In this document: in pieces, positions 1 to 8,272 of the stretch
How positions within the stretch are numbered: position 1 is the first letter of the stretch
How the letters are laid out: each line of letters begins with the position of its first letter
NCBI RefSeq assembly: GCF_002188465.1
Contig: NZ_NINW01000003.1
Span: 124,001 to 188,000 of the forward strand
Source: Pigmentiphaga sp. NML080357
GTDB taxonomy: Bacteria; Pseudomonadota; Gammaproteobacteria; Burkholderiales; Burkholderiaceae_B
DNA: 64,000 nucleotides
Direction: 5' to 3'
Notes under the pieces: generated by a model
Databases searched by the model: none
Told to the model about the DNA's origin: nothing
What the model saw: the letters and a program-made list of their open reading frames with translations, nothing else
Made by a program: the position numbers and the translations under genes

Positions 1-425
1 GCTTCGGCGGCCAGGGCCATGCCGATGCCGAATTCACCGCCCAGCCCCAGGCCGGCGATGGTACGGTAGGCCAGCAGGTCCCAATAGCCTTGCGCCAGGG
101 CGCACAAGCCGGTGAAGATGGCGAACAGCAGGATGGTCCAGTTGAGCACGCGGACACGGCCGTACTTGTCGCTCAGCCAGCCGAACACGATGCCGCCCAC
201 GACGGCGCCGACCAGCGTCCAGGTCACGAGCGATCCGGCCTGGGTGCTGGTCAGCCCGAGGTCGGACGAGATCGCGGCCAGGATGAAGCCCAGTATCAAG
301 AGGTCGAAACCGTCGAGCGCATAGCCCACGGTCGAGGCGATGACCGCCTTGCGGGCGTAGTCTTCGCCCTCGTTCGCCTTGCCGACGGGAATGTCCCCGG
401 GACTCGCGGCGTACTTGTCTGCCAT
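1..425 (-). CDS. MFS transporter, metabolite:H+ symporter type (N-terminal part only)
   Basis: This is the first ~141 codons of a Major Facilitator Superfamily carrier that runs off the window edge. The start ATG at 425-423 has a GGAG about 8 nt upstream. After a hydrophilic N-terminus the protein shows a first membrane helix with the signature GYALDGFDLLILGF, then the loop-2 motif GWLSDKYGRVR typical of MFS proteins, then a helix with GLGLGGEFGIG. This pattern is characteristic of the aromatic-acid/shikimate-type symporters. The substrate cannot be told from this part. It is divergent from the XRE regulator at 819, which may control it. Confidence 0.85.
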   Translation of the reverse strand, partial: MADKYAASPGDIPVGKANEGEDYARKAVIASTVGYALDGFDLLILGFILAAISSDLGLTSTQAGSLVTWTLVGAVVGGIVFGWLSDKYGRVRVLNWTILLFAIFTGLCALAQGYWDLLAYRTIAGLGLGGEFGIGMALAAE

Positions 426-818
426 TTCCTATCTCCGAAAGGAAGATGTGTATATCGATGAAAAAATGCCCACGCTTGCCGCTACGCGGCGACGCTGCCC
501 CCGACGGGCGTTTTCATCTTGGGGCGGCCCGGTGATGAAAAATGCCTACGCTTTCCTTCGCGCGCCGGACATGCTCGTGACACGGGGGCGCGCGAAGCCA
601 TTTACGCCGAAAGTCTTTTTTTTTAGACTAAGACACTTTTTCTTACCTTTCAAGGAAAATTTCACTAAGCTGATAAGGTAAATCCCGATGTTGCCCCGCA
701 CGCACAATATTAGTGCAAACCCGCACTAACGCTGGGCAATAAACGATTCAGCCGCCCCGCTCAGGGGCAGCACCAGGCATGGCCCAGCAAACCGGTATTC
801 TCATTTTTTAGACTTTCG
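426..818. other. 393-bp divergent intergenic region, MFS / XRE regulator
   Basis: No convincing gene is seen. The middle (about 600-690) is clearly richer in A+T than the neighbouring coding DNA. It includes a run of eight T and the stretch around 640-680, so promoters for both divergent genes probably lie here. At 701-729 there are nested GCAC/GTGC inverted repeats, described separately. Confidence 0.6.
701..729. promoter_or_regulatory. Nested palindromes, NtrC-site-like
   Basis: Bases 702-716 read GCAC-7 nt-GTGC, the spacing of the NtrC consensus (TGCACC-N5-GGTGCA). Bases 710-729 form a perfect 7-bp inverted repeat, TTAGTGC-6 nt-GCACTAA, which shares the central GTGC half-site. The site lies about 100 bp upstream of the XRE gene start and about 280 bp from the MFS start. 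It could equally be the operator of the XRE protein. I did not find a clear sigma-54 -24/-12 element beside it. Confidence 0.35.
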
Positions 819-1703
819 ATGAACACGAACCCATCCAAGCCGCGCGCCGTCGATTTCCACGCCATAGGAGAAAGGCTGCGCGCCTACCGGATGGGCGCCT
901 CGCTGCGGGCCGAGGAAGTGGCGGCGCAGCTGGGCGTGTCGCGCGCCGCGGTATACCGCATGGAAAAGGGCGACATCGTCAAGATCGAGACGCTGGAGCG
1001 GCTGGCCCACATACTGGATACCACGCTGGCCTCGCTGCTGGGCGTGGGGGCCGAGTACTACACCTCGCCCGTGGCCTACATCGAACGCATGCGCCAGCTC
1101 GAGACCGACGCCACGCGCATCATGGCGCACTTCGAGCCCATCTCGTTCCTGCTGACATCCGACGAGTACGGCGGCTACCTGGAACAGATGCTGCGTGAGG
1201 CGCACCCCGATCTCGATCCGGAACGGACGCAGTCCCTGATGAAAATCCTGGGTGAGCGCAAGCGCGCCTTCGCCCGGCGCCGTCCTCCGATCATCAGCCT
1301 GATCGGACTGCGCGAAATCGAACGCTTCGTGCACTTCGGGCTGGTGGGCCGCATCGACCTGCCGCCGTCGGTGCGGATGGAGCGCTCCCTCGCCGCACGG
1401 CGCGAGGTCGAGCGCATCATCCGGCTGCTGCGCGAACATCCCATGGACATGCAGATCGGCATCGTGGACGACAGCATGCCCAACGCCACGTTCCAGGTGT
1501 TCGAACGTCCGAGCGCGTCGTTCGTGGCAGTGAGTCCATTCCGGTTCGGCGAGCTGCCCAACGTGGCGACCGGCATCGCCCAGGTCACCTCGGCGCCGGA
1601 AGCGGTCCAGCTTTATACGAAAATGGTGGAGAACCTCTGGCAGCGGGCCTACAAGGGCCAGCAGGCGGCGGAACTTCTGAGTAGCATGCTGAAAGTAGTA
1701 TGA
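819..1703 (+). CDS. XRE-family helix-turn-helix transcriptional regulator
   Basis: A 294-residue DNA-binding regulator. The helix-turn-helix occupies about residues 14-70, with EVAAQLGVSRAAVYRMEKGD the recognition segment. The remaining 220 residues form a helical C-terminal domain with no cofactor motif I recognise. That length is much more than a simple Cro-like repressor, so it probably senses a ligand or stress signal. The ATG at 819 follows an A+T-rich leader with no strong ribosome-binding site. It is divergent from the MFS carrier, its most likely target. A palindromic intergenic repeat begins directly after its TGA stop. Confidence 0.85.
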   Translation: MNTNPSKPRAVDFHAIGERLRAYRMGASLRAEEVAAQLGVSRAAVYRMEKGDIVKIETLERLAHILDTTLASLLGVGAEYYTSPVAYIERMRQLETDATRIMAHFEPISFLLTSDEYGGYLEQMLREAHPDLDPERTQSLMKILGERKRAFARRRPPIISLIGLREIERFVHFGLVGRIDLPPSVRMERSLAARREVERIIRLLREHPMDMQIGIVDDSMPNATFQVFERPSASFVAVSPFRFGELPNVATGIAQVTSAPEAVQLYTKMVENLWQRAYKGQQAAELLSSMLKVV

Positions 1704-1782
1704 CCCCCCCTACGCGCTTGCGCGCGCCCCCCAGGGGGCACTGGCGGACCGGCGGAGCCGGATCCGCTGTGCCCTGGGGGAC
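1704..1782. repeat. Palindromic intergenic repeat, copy A
   Basis: Begins immediately after the XRE stop codon with CCCCCCCTACGCGC. It continues with a CCCCCCAGGGGG-like hairpin and a core palindrome GGACCGGCGGAGCCGGATCC flanked by further complementary bases. The same architecture recurs around 10632, 33138, 51954, 52124, 58900 and, partly, 61398. It may act as a transcription end or mRNA-stabilising hairpin, as REP elements do. Confidence 0.75.
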
Positions 1783-1921
1783 CAATGGGCTGGCGGGAGA
1801 AGGGCGTTCTTTACGGTATCCGATCAAGTTGGATGGACCGCAAGAAGGCTGGGAACCTTGGAAATTTCAGAGGGATGCGCGTGAGCGCATGGGGAAATCG
1901 ACGGGAAGGGATATCGGAAAA

Positions 1922-2596
1922 ATGGAAGAAAGTTCTATCGGGCCGACGGTGGCGCGGCTGTTGCTGGAATCGGGGGCGGTGCATGTGACGGCGGGCAAGC
2001 CGTTCATCTTGCGGTCGGGCTGGGCGAGTCCCGTGTACGTGGACGTGCGGCGGCTGATTTCGTCGGTGGCGGGTCGCAATGTGCTGGTGGAAGCGGCGCT
2101 GTCGGTGGTGCGCAATCGCATCGGCGTGCAGAACATCGACGCGATCGCCGGAGCCGAGACCGCGGGGGTGCCGTACGCGGCATGGCTGGCCGACCGGTTG
2201 TCGCTGCCGCTGCTGATCGTGCGCAAGAAACCGCTGGGTTTTGGCCGCAACGCCCAGATCGAAGGCGCCGCCGAACCCGGGTCGCGCGTGCTGCTGGTGG
2301 ACGACCTCACCACGGACGGCCAGAGCAAGCGCAACTTCTGCAAGGCGGTGCGTGACTCGGGGCTCGAACTGGAACACGTGCTGAGCATCTTCTATTACGA
2401 TACGTTTGTCGAAAGCCGGCGTACCATGGAGGAAATCGGCGTTGCGATGCATGCGCTGGCCACCTGGCAGGACATCATCGCGCAGGCCAGAACGGGCACC
2501 GCCCTGTCCGCCGCCGATATAGAAAAAGTAGAAGGGTTCCTGCTCCACACATCCGAATGGTCCAAGGCCCATGGCGGCATTGCCCGCCTCCCCTGA
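1922..2596 (+). CDS. pyrE: Orotate phosphoribosyltransferase
   Basis: Transfers ribose 5-phosphate from PRPP to orotate, giving orotidine monophosphate, step 5 of pyrimidine synthesis. The 224-residue protein carries the PRPP-binding signature VLLVDDLTTDGQSK at about residues 122-135 and the conserved RKKPLGFGR segment before it. I chose the ATG at 1922. The same frame is open back to 1700, but those codons only read through the intergenic repeat and have no family counterpart. The spacing of the GGGAAGGG ribosome-binding site to this ATG is somewhat long. The next gene follows within 25 bp, suggesting cotranscription. Confidence 0.93.
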   Translation: MEESSIGPTVARLLLESGAVHVTAGKPFILRSGWASPVYVDVRRLISSVAGRNVLVEAALSVVRNRIGVQNIDAIAGAETAGVPYAAWLADRLSLPLLIVRKKPLGFGRNAQIEGAAEPGSRVLLVDDLTTDGQSKRNFCKAVRDSGLELEHVLSIFYYDTFVESRRTMEEIGVAMHALATWQDIIAQARTGTALSAADIEKVEGFLLHTSEWSKAHGGIARLP

Positions 2597-2618
2597 CTTT
2601 TATCGTTACCCTTGTGTT

Positions 2619-2948
2619 ATGAACTTCACCGATCTGATCCAACGTTTCGCCGCCCAGGCTCCCGGTACCGACAGTTTCCTCAAGGTCAAGGAAGGCTCGC
2701 TGGCGCTGGTTTCCAGCGATTCGGAACACGCCGCCGCGTATTTCCTGATCTACGGCTTCGCCCGCTCGTACGTGCTGCTCTATGAAGACCAGGGCATCGA
2801 CCCGGCCTTCGCCGAAACCGCCAAGACCCAGTTGCTTTCCTACATGAAGCGCCTGGACGAGGCTTTCAAATCCGGGGCTGCCGGCGATCTGGTCGCCGCG
2901 ATGAACTGGATCGTGCTCGACTACGGCCGCAGCGGAAAGATATTTTGA
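2619..2948 (+). CDS. Conserved small protein of unknown function
   Basis: A 109-residue soluble, probably helical protein beginning MNFTDLIQRF. It contains a regular acidic and aromatic pattern, no signal peptide, no membrane segment and no catalytic motif I recognise. It sits between pyrE (22 bp upstream) and an AmpG-like permease whose TTG start overlaps its TGA stop. The three genes are therefore likely translated from one message, and the overlap suggests translational coupling to the permease. An in-frame ATG at 2571 lies inside pyrE and is less likely. Confidence 0.7.
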   Translation: MNFTDLIQRFAAQAPGTDSFLKVKEGSLALVSSDSEHAAAYFLIYGFARSYVLLYEDQGIDPAFAETAKTQLLSYMKRLDEAFKSGAAGDLVAAMNWIVLDYGRSGKIF

Positions 2949-4204
2949 ACGCGCGCCCGCAGGCGCCGGCCGCCGCTTCGTCGCTGTACACGAACCGGCG
3001 CGTGGCGCCGCTGCTGGCGCTCGGCTTTGCCAGCGGCCTGCCGCTGGCGTTGACCACCGGCACCCTGCAGGCCTGGGCCACCGTCGACGGCGTGTCGCTG
3101 CAAGCCATCGGCTTCCTGACCCTGGTGGGATCCGCCTACACGCTCAAGTTCCTGTGGGCGCCGCTGATGGACCGCTACACCCCGCCCCTGCTGGGCCGGC
3201 GGCGCGGCTGGATGGTGGTGACGCAATTGCTGCTCGCGCTGTCCATCATGGCGATGGGCCTGCTTTCGCCCAGTGCGGCGCTGCTGCCGCTGGCACTGAT
3301 CGCGGTCTTCGTGGCCTTCTGCTCCGCCTCGCAGGACATCGCTTTCGACGCCTACCGGACCGACGTGCTGCGCAAAGAGGAACGAGGCGCGGGCGCGGCG
3401 GTGTCGGTACTGGGATACCGCCTGGCGATGCTGGTGTCCGGAGGGCTCGCGCTCGTCATCGCCGACAGCTGGCTGGGCTGGGGCAACATGTACGTGCTCA
3501 TGGGCGCACTGATGGGCCTGGCGATCCTCGCCACGCTCTGGGCGCCCGAACCGGAGACCCCGGCAACCGCTCCGCGCACGCTGGCCGAAGCGGTAGCCGG
3601 ACCGCTGCTGGAATTTTTCCGCCGTCCCGGCGCCATCGTGCTGCTGGTGCTGATCGTGCTGTACAAGCTGGGCGACGCTTTCGCGGGCAGCCTGTCGACC
3701 GCCTTCCTGATACGAGGCGCGGGTTTTTCCGCGACCGAAGTCGGCACCATCAACAAGGTACTCGGCCTGGGAGCCACCATCATCGGCGCGCTGGCGGGCG
3801 GCTCGCTGCTCGCGCGGCTGGGGCTGTTTCGTTCGCTGATGCTGTTCGGGCTGCTGCAGGCCGTCTCCAACCTGGGGTTCTGGCTGATCGCCATCAGCCC
3901 CAAGAGCATCCTGCTGATGGCCGCCGCCGTGGGCATCGAGAACCTGTGCGGCGGCATGGGTACGGCGGCCTTCGTGGCGCTGCTGATGGGCCTGTGCGAC
4001 CACCGCTTCTCGGCCACCCAGTTCGCGCTGCTGTCGGCCCTGTCGGCCGTGGGGCGCACCTACCTGGCGGGGCCGCTGGCGCCTCCCATGGTGGAGACCT
4101 ACGGCTGGCCGGCCTTCTTCCTGATGACGGCCATCATCGCCCTGCCCGGCATGGCGCTGCTGTGGTGGCGACGGGCCGACGTGCGGGCGCTGGACCAGGC
4201 CTGA
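2945..4204 (+). CDS. ampG: AmpG-like MFS permease
   Basis: A 419-residue inner-membrane carrier of the AmpG branch of the MFS, which imports anhydromuropeptides for cell-wall recycling. Family hallmarks are the N-terminal GFASGLPLALTTGTLQAW, the segment TLKFLWAPLMDRY, GRRRGWMV in the 2-3 loop, and SASQDIAFDAYRTDVL. About twelve hydrophobic helices are visible. Translation appears to begin at a TTG (2945-2947) that overlaps the upstream stop codon. A strong 15-bp-stem hairpin follows the stop. No ampD or beta-lactamase regulator is adjacent, so the substrate assignment rests on family resemblance alone. Confidence 0.85.
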   Translation: MNARPQAPAAASSLYTNRRVAPLLALGFASGLPLALTTGTLQAWATVDGVSLQAIGFLTLVGSAYTLKFLWAPLMDRYTPPLLGRRRGWMVVTQLLLALSIMAMGLLSPSAALLPLALIAVFVAFCSASQDIAFDAYRTDVLRKEERGAGAAVSVLGYRLAMLVSGGLALVIADSWLGWGNMYVLMGALMGLAILATLWAPEPETPATAPRTLAEAVAGPLLEFFRRPGAIVLLVLIVLYKLGDAFAGSLSTAFLIRGAGFSATEVGTINKVLGLGATIIGALAGGSLLARLGLFRSLMLFGLLQAVSNLGFWLIAISPKSILLMAAAVGIENLCGGMGTAAFVALLMGLCDHRFSATQFALLSALSAVGRTYLAGPLAPPMVETYGWPAFFLMTAIIALPGMALLWWRRADVRALDQA

Positions 4205-4205
4205 G

Positions 4206-4240
4206 GCGGCTCGCGCGGCGGCGCTCGCCGCGCGAGCCGC
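4206..4240. terminator. Bidirectional terminator-like hairpin
   Basis: A perfect 15-bp inverted repeat (4206-4220 with 4226-4240, 5-nt loop, almost all G+C) fills the gap between two convergent genes, the ampG-like gene and the DUF2076 gene. There is no strong T-run on either side, so it may terminate by another route or protect 3' ends. Confidence 0.7.
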
Positions 4241-4247
4241 GCCGGCT

Positions 4248-4949
4248 TCAGACGAAATCGTCGTCGCCGAAGGAGTCCCCCTCGTCCAGCCAGCCGTCGC
4301 CGTCCTGCGACGCATCCGCCTGCAGGTCCCCGGTCCCATCCTGGCCGGCGTCGGTGCCGTAGTTGTTGGTGATGTTTTCGGTGATCGTTTCGGACACGGG
4401 CGCATTCCCCGCCGCCTGGGCCGCCGCGTTCGCCCCGCCGCCCAGCAGATGCTCGATGCCGTTGAAGAGGAACATGCCGCCCGCCACACCGGCCGCGGTG
4501 GCGGCGGCGTTGCCCAGGAAGCTGCCCATGCCGCCCGCCGCCGGGGACTGCGCATAGGACTGCGGGGCTCCGGGATTGCCGACGGGCAAGCCGGCGCGCT
4601 GGCCGAGCCTGCTGCCGATCAGCGGGCCGGAAGACGCCTCCTCGCGCCTGGACGACCGGCCCCAGGCATCCCCGCCCAGCAGGCCTCCCAGGAAACTGCC
4701 CGAAGACTTGGCGGGCGGACGGGCCTCGAGATCGTCGATCTTCTGCTGCAGCTCCGCGATGCGGGCCTTTGCGTCTGCCAGCGCATGCTCGAGCAGCAGC
4801 GCGCGCTGGATGGTGAGGTACAGCGCATCCGGCTGACGCGCGGCTTGCTGGCGGATCAGCGCGTCGGCTTCGGCATCCTTGTCTACGCCCTGGACGCCGG
4901 CGAGCTTGTTCAGGAAGTCCTCGAGCAGGGTTCGTTCATGCGGTGTCAT
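4248..4949 (-). CDS. DUF2076 domain-containing protein
   Basis: A 233-residue protein starting MTPHERTLLEDFLNKL. The N-terminal half is a helical, partly coiled-coil segment (DALYLTIQRALLLEHALADA, then AKARIAELQQKIDDLEAR). The rest is low-complexity Gly/Ala/Ser/Gln sequence with repeated FLGG/FLGN and a short hydrophobic patch around GVAGGMFLFNGI. It ends in a very acidic tail rich in Asp and Gly. This matches the DUF2076 family, whose function is unknown to me. The ATG at 4949 has GGAGGA just upstream and is preferred over an in-frame ATG 42 nt earlier. Confidence 0.8.
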   Translation of the reverse strand: MTPHERTLLEDFLNKLAGVQGVDKDAEADALIRQQAARQPDALYLTIQRALLLEHALADAKARIAELQQKIDDLEARPPAKSSGSFLGGLLGGDAWGRSSRREEASSGPLIGSRLGQRAGLPVGNPGAPQSYAQSPAAGGMGSFLGNAAATAAGVAGGMFLFNGIEHLLGGGANAAAQAAGNAPVSETITENITNNYGTDAGQDGTGDLQADASQDGDGWLDEGDSFGDDDFV

Positions 4950-5046
4950 GGCATCCTCCGCGAATGTCGGCCATGGATTGGGCTGCCGCATGGTGGCAGC
5001 CGGTTCTTAAACCAATCTTAAGACCGGCGTGCCGGCGGGACATTCC

Positions 5047-5484
5047 CTAGCAGGTTTGTCCGTTTGTTCCCGCCCAATGATCCCGCGCCCGGTCGTACAC
5101 GAGGTTGTACAGGTAGGTATAAGGCAGAAAGAACAGCAACAGCCCGATATCCAGGACCAGCGCCTCCCACAGCGAGATGCCCAGCCACCAGGCGGCCAGG
5201 GGCACCACGATCACGATCAGCCCGCCCTCGAAGCCCAGTGCGTGGCCCACGCGCACGCGGGTGTCGCGCACCCATCCCAGGCGCCGTTCCACGCGTTCGA
5301 AGCCGGCGTTGTAGACCATGTTCCATAGCATGGCGACCAGGGAAATCGCGGCCGTGAGCGCGCCCATGTGCAGCAGCGGCTTGCCCATGATCCATGCCAG
5401 GGCCGGCGCGCACAGCGCCACAGCGATGATTTCGAAGAGCAGGGCATGGGCCAGCCGTTCGCCCAGGGTTTTCTTGGGTACCAC
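5047..5484 (-). CDS. PACE-family multidrug efflux transporter (AceI type)
   Basis: A 145-residue inner-membrane protein with four predicted helices, built as two repeats of the bacterial transmembrane pair domain. Conserved features are GERLAHALLFEIIAV in helix 1, the WNMVYNAGFERVE motif after helix 2, and the second-repeat counterpart YTYLYNLVYDRARD. Known family members (AceI of Acinetobacter) export chlorhexidine and other biocides. I start it at the GTG at 5484, which has GAGAGG six bases upstream and gives a family-normal length. The frame is open further upstream to 5589. It is divergent from a LysR gene, the usual arrangement for PACE genes. Confidence 0.85.
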   Translation of the reverse strand: MVPKKTLGERLAHALLFEIIAVALCAPALAWIMGKPLLHMGALTAAISLVAMLWNMVYNAGFERVERRLGWVRDTRVRVGHALGFEGGLIVIVVPLAAWWLGISLWEALVLDIGLLLFFLPYTYLYNLVYDRARDHWAGTNGQTC

Positions 5485-5556
5485 GTCAAACCTCTCGTTC
5501 AACACTTCTTGCTTGCCATTTTCTTCGACAAACCCGTTTAATAAAATGTGATAACT

Positions 5557-5571
5557 ATCGGATTTTCCGAT
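5557..5571. promoter_or_regulatory. Probable LysR operator between PACE pump and LysR gene
   Basis: A perfect inverted repeat, ATCGGA-3 nt-TCCGAT, contains the T-N11-A arrangement typical of LysR-family binding sites. It lies 17 bp upstream of the LysR start and about 70 bp from the PACE start, well placed to control both divergent genes. Confidence 0.5.
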
Positions 5572-5587
5572 TGATTGGAGCCCCGCC

Positions 5588-6448
5588 ATGGCCTATTCCC
5601 TCGACGCCCTCGCCGCCTTCACGCAGGCCGCGGCGCTGGGCTCGTTCTCGGCCGCCGCCCGCAAGCTGGGCAAGCGGCAATCGAGCATCAGCGAGAGCAT
5701 TGCCAACCTGGAGATCGACCTGGGCGTGCGATTGTTCGACCGGGCCACGCGCCAGCCGACCCTGACGCCAGCCGGCCAGGCGCTGCTGGTGGAAGCCGCC
5801 CAGGTACTCGCCAGCGCCGAGCGCCTGGGCCGGGCCGCCGGCCGGTTCGCGGCGGGACACGAGGCCCGGTTGACGCTGGCGCTGTCGGATACCTATCAGT
5901 CCGAACGCTTCGAAACCATCCTGGGCGCGCTCGACCGCCAATATCCCGAGCTGGAATTCGAATGCATGATCTCGGAAGACTGGGACACCGTCGCCACCGT
6001 ACAGCGCGGCCGCGCCGACCTGGGCCTGGTGCGCGCCCAGGAGAGCTATCCACCCGACATCGAACACAGGACCTTGCCCGAACAGTCGGAGATGGTGCTG
6101 GTGGCTGGCAAGGGGCATCCCCTGGCGAAGCGCCAATGCGTGAACGAGGCCGACCTGCGGGGCGAGCGCGAGCTGCGCATCGCGCCCTATGAAGAAGACG
6201 GCCGCCGCGTCGCGCGGGGACGCACCTGGTCGGCACCCTATTACCTGCTGTTGCTGGAAATGGCGATCATGAATTTCGGCTGGGCCCGCCTGCCGCGCTG
6301 GCTGGTGTCCCGCTTCGCCCCGGGCGAACTGGTGGAACTGCACGTGCCCGGACAGGAACGCCTGCTGCCGGTGGACGTCTTGTGGTCCAACCAGCGCCCG
6401 CTGGGGCCGGCCGGGGCCTGGATGCTGGCTGAATTGCTGAAAGCCTGA
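5588..6448 (+). CDS. LysR-family regulator of the PACE efflux gene
   Basis: A 286-residue LysR-type regulator. The winged helix-turn-helix is at residues 5-65, with FSAAARKLGKRQSSISESI the recognition region, followed by a linker helix and a two-lobed effector domain starting near residue 95. The ATG at 5588 follows GGAG at about 9 nt. Its divergent position beside a PACE pump and the palindrome between them suggest that it induces the pump on exposure to a cationic biocide or related compound. Confidence 0.88.
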   Translation: MAYSLDALAAFTQAAALGSFSAAARKLGKRQSSISESIANLEIDLGVRLFDRATRQPTLTPAGQALLVEAAQVLASAERLGRAAGRFAAGHEARLTLALSDTYQSERFETILGALDRQYPELEFECMISEDWDTVATVQRGRADLGLVRAQESYPPDIEHRTLPEQSEMVLVAGKGHPLAKRQCVNEADLRGERELRIAPYEEDGRRVARGRTWSAPYYLLLLEMAIMNFGWARLPRWLVSRFAPGELVELHVPGQERLLPVDVLWSNQRPLGPAGAWMLAELLKA

Positions 6449-6564
6449 GCCCTTCGGGCGGCCGCGCGGGCGCGCGCACTGGACTACCCTCCTGTCGCTG
6501 CGCGACATCCTCCCCGAGGGAGGGAGCGCGCCCTTCGGGCGGCCGGGCGGGCGCGCGGGCGCGC
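6449..6564. repeat. Direct repeat pair in GC-rich intergenic region
   Basis: The gap between the convergent LysR and SulP genes contains two near-identical copies, around 6450-6477 and 6531-6559. Each copy begins GCCCTTCGGGCGGCCG. Between them is CTCCCCGAGGGAGGGAG, which can fold. The sequence differs from the larger palindromic repeat family seen elsewhere in the window. Confidence 0.5.
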
Positions 6565-8241
6565 TCAGGCCGCCGCCAGCCGGTCTATCGCCTCGCGCTC
6601 GGTGCGGAAGACATGCTCGGGGGGCAGGAGCCGGGTGACGCCGGCGGTTTCCAGCACGTCTTCCACCTGTTTTTTCACGCCCGCCAGATAGACCTCTACG
6701 CCCTGGTCGCGCAGGGTACCGATGAGATAGGTGAGCGTGTCGACACCGGTCACGTCGATGCTGTTGATGGGGCCCGCATAGATCAGCACCCGCCGGATGC
6801 CGGGGTCGGCCCGGCAGCGCTCGGTAATGAAATGCTCGAGCGGGTTGGCGGTGACGAAGCTCAGGGCTGCGTCCATCCGCACCGCCAGGAGGTCGGGCGC
6901 CAGCGGCGGCAAGCCGAAACGCTGGCGGTCGCGCAGCGTGCCGTCGGCGTGCACGCCGACTTCGACGATGCGCGGATGCGAGCGCTGGTACAGGAAATAA
7001 CCCAGCGACAGGATGAAACCCGCGAGTATCCCCCACTGCAATTGCGGCGCGGCGATCAGGGTGGCGACCGCGGTGGCCGCGGCAATGCACGCTTCCGCGC
7101 GCGACGTGTGCCACAGCCTGGCGAAGAAGCGCGGCGAGATCAGGTTCGTGACGGGCACGATGATGACCGCTGCCAGGAACGCGCGTGGCAAATGCGCGAT
7201 GGCGGGCGTCAGGAACAGCAGGCTTGCCAGCACGCAGACGAAAGCGAACAGCGCCGACCAGCCGGTGCGGGCGCCGACGAACAGGTTCAGCGCCGACCGC
7301 GAGAATGAAGCGCTGACGGGGAATGCGCCGCTCAGGCCGCTGGCCACCTTGGCCAACCCCTGGCCGATGAACTCCTGGTCTTCGTTCCAGCGCTGGCGTG
7401 TGCTGCGCGAGATGGTCTTGGCGCTGGACAGGGCTTCGACGAAGCTCACGAGCGCGATCACCGCCGCCGCGGGCAGAAGGCTCCGGTAGTCTTCCCAGTC
7501 CAACGGCTTGGGAATGGAAAACGCCGGCAGGCCGGCGGGCAAGGCCCCCACGACCGCGCCGCCGCGCGCGCCATAGTCGATGGCCCAGCTGATTACGCCG
7601 GTGACGAGCGCCGCCGCCAGCACGGTGGGCAGCCGCTTGCTGTGCTTCTTCAAGGCGAAGAGGAACACCAGCGTTCCCATGCCGAAAGCAAAGGCCGTCC
7701 AGTCGACGCCGCCGACCAGACCGGCGGCATCGCCGGCGGCGAGGGCGGCGCGCGATGCGCTCCAGTGCAGCCCCAGCATCGCGGGCAATTGCGACAGCAT
7801 GATCAGCAGCGCCGCGGCCTGGGTGAAGGCGCCTACCACCGATCCGGGCAGGAAGTTCACCACCATGCCGAGCCGGGTCGCGCCGATCAGGATCTGGATG
7901 GCACCCGCCATCAACGCCAGCCAGATCGCCAGCTCCACCCAGCGTGCCGATTCCGCCGCGGCCATGCCCGCCAGCGAACCGGCCACCAGCATGCTGGTGA
8001 GCGCCACCGGACCGGCGCCGAGCAGTTGGCACGATCCCCAAAGCACACTGATCACCGGCGGCACCAGGGCGGCGTACAGGCCGGTGATGGGAGGCATGCC
8101 TGCCAGCATCGCATAGGCCACGGCCTGCGGAACCAGGATCAGGCCCAGCGTGAAGCCGGCCCGGGCATCGGATGCGAGATCGGCGGCCGTGGGGCGAGGC
8201 CAGTTCAGGAAAGGGAAGTAGCGGCGGAGCGGAGCGGGCAT
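6565..8241 (-). CDS. SulP-family anion transporter with STAS domain
   Basis: A 558-residue inner-membrane carrier of the SulP (SLC26) family, which moves sulfate, bicarbonate or other anions. The N-terminal signature is present (LGLILVPQAVAYAMLAGMP, then GLYAALVPP and a GSCQLLGAGPVAL segment), followed by about 10-12 helices. A cytoplasmic STAS domain starts near residue 440 and contains the GVDTLTYLIGTLR region. The ATG at 8241 was chosen because the sequence before it in the same frame has no family character. An SDR gene lies 31 bp upstream on the same strand, so the two may be cotranscribed. The anion cannot be told from sequence. Confidence 0.9.
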   Translation of the reverse strand: MPAPLRRYFPFLNWPRPTAADLASDARAGFTLGLILVPQAVAYAMLAGMPPITGLYAALVPPVISVLWGSCQLLGAGPVALTSMLVAGSLAGMAAAESARWVELAIWLALMAGAIQILIGATRLGMVVNFLPGSVVGAFTQAAALLIMLSQLPAMLGLHWSASRAALAAGDAAGLVGGVDWTAFAFGMGTLVFLFALKKHSKRLPTVLAAALVTGVISWAIDYGARGGAVVGALPAGLPAFSIPKPLDWEDYRSLLPAAAVIALVSFVEALSSAKTISRSTRQRWNEDQEFIGQGLAKVASGLSGAFPVSASFSRSALNLFVGARTGWSALFAFVCVLASLLFLTPAIAHLPRAFLAAVIIVPVTNLISPRFFARLWHTSRAEACIAAATAVATLIAAPQLQWGILAGFILSLGYFLYQRSHPRIVEVGVHADGTLRDRQRFGLPPLAPDLLAVRMDAALSFVTANPLEHFITERCRADPGIRRVLIYAGPINSIDVTGVDTLTYLIGTLRDQGVEVYLAGVKKQVEDVLETAGVTRLLPPEHVFRTEREAIDRLAAA

Positions 8242-8272
8242 GGAACGGCGTGGCCTCGTGGAAAGCGGGCGG

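Noticed and set aside
1700-1921. 74-codon N-terminal extension of pyrE
   Set aside because: The extension translates the palindromic intergenic repeat and has no counterpart in orotate phosphoribosyltransferases. A normal-length protein starts at 1922.
2921-4555. Long open frame on the minus strand across the AmpG-like gene (and similar long antisense frames at 23540, 29983, 33384, 37703)
   Set aside because: These are low-complexity His/Gln/Arg/Gly-rich translations expected opposite GC-rich coding DNA. The other strand carries a clear protein family in every case.
6449-6564. Member of the main palindromic repeat family
   Set aside because: It shares no core palindrome or CCCCCC-TACGCGC end with the other copies. 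It is a separate local direct repeat.
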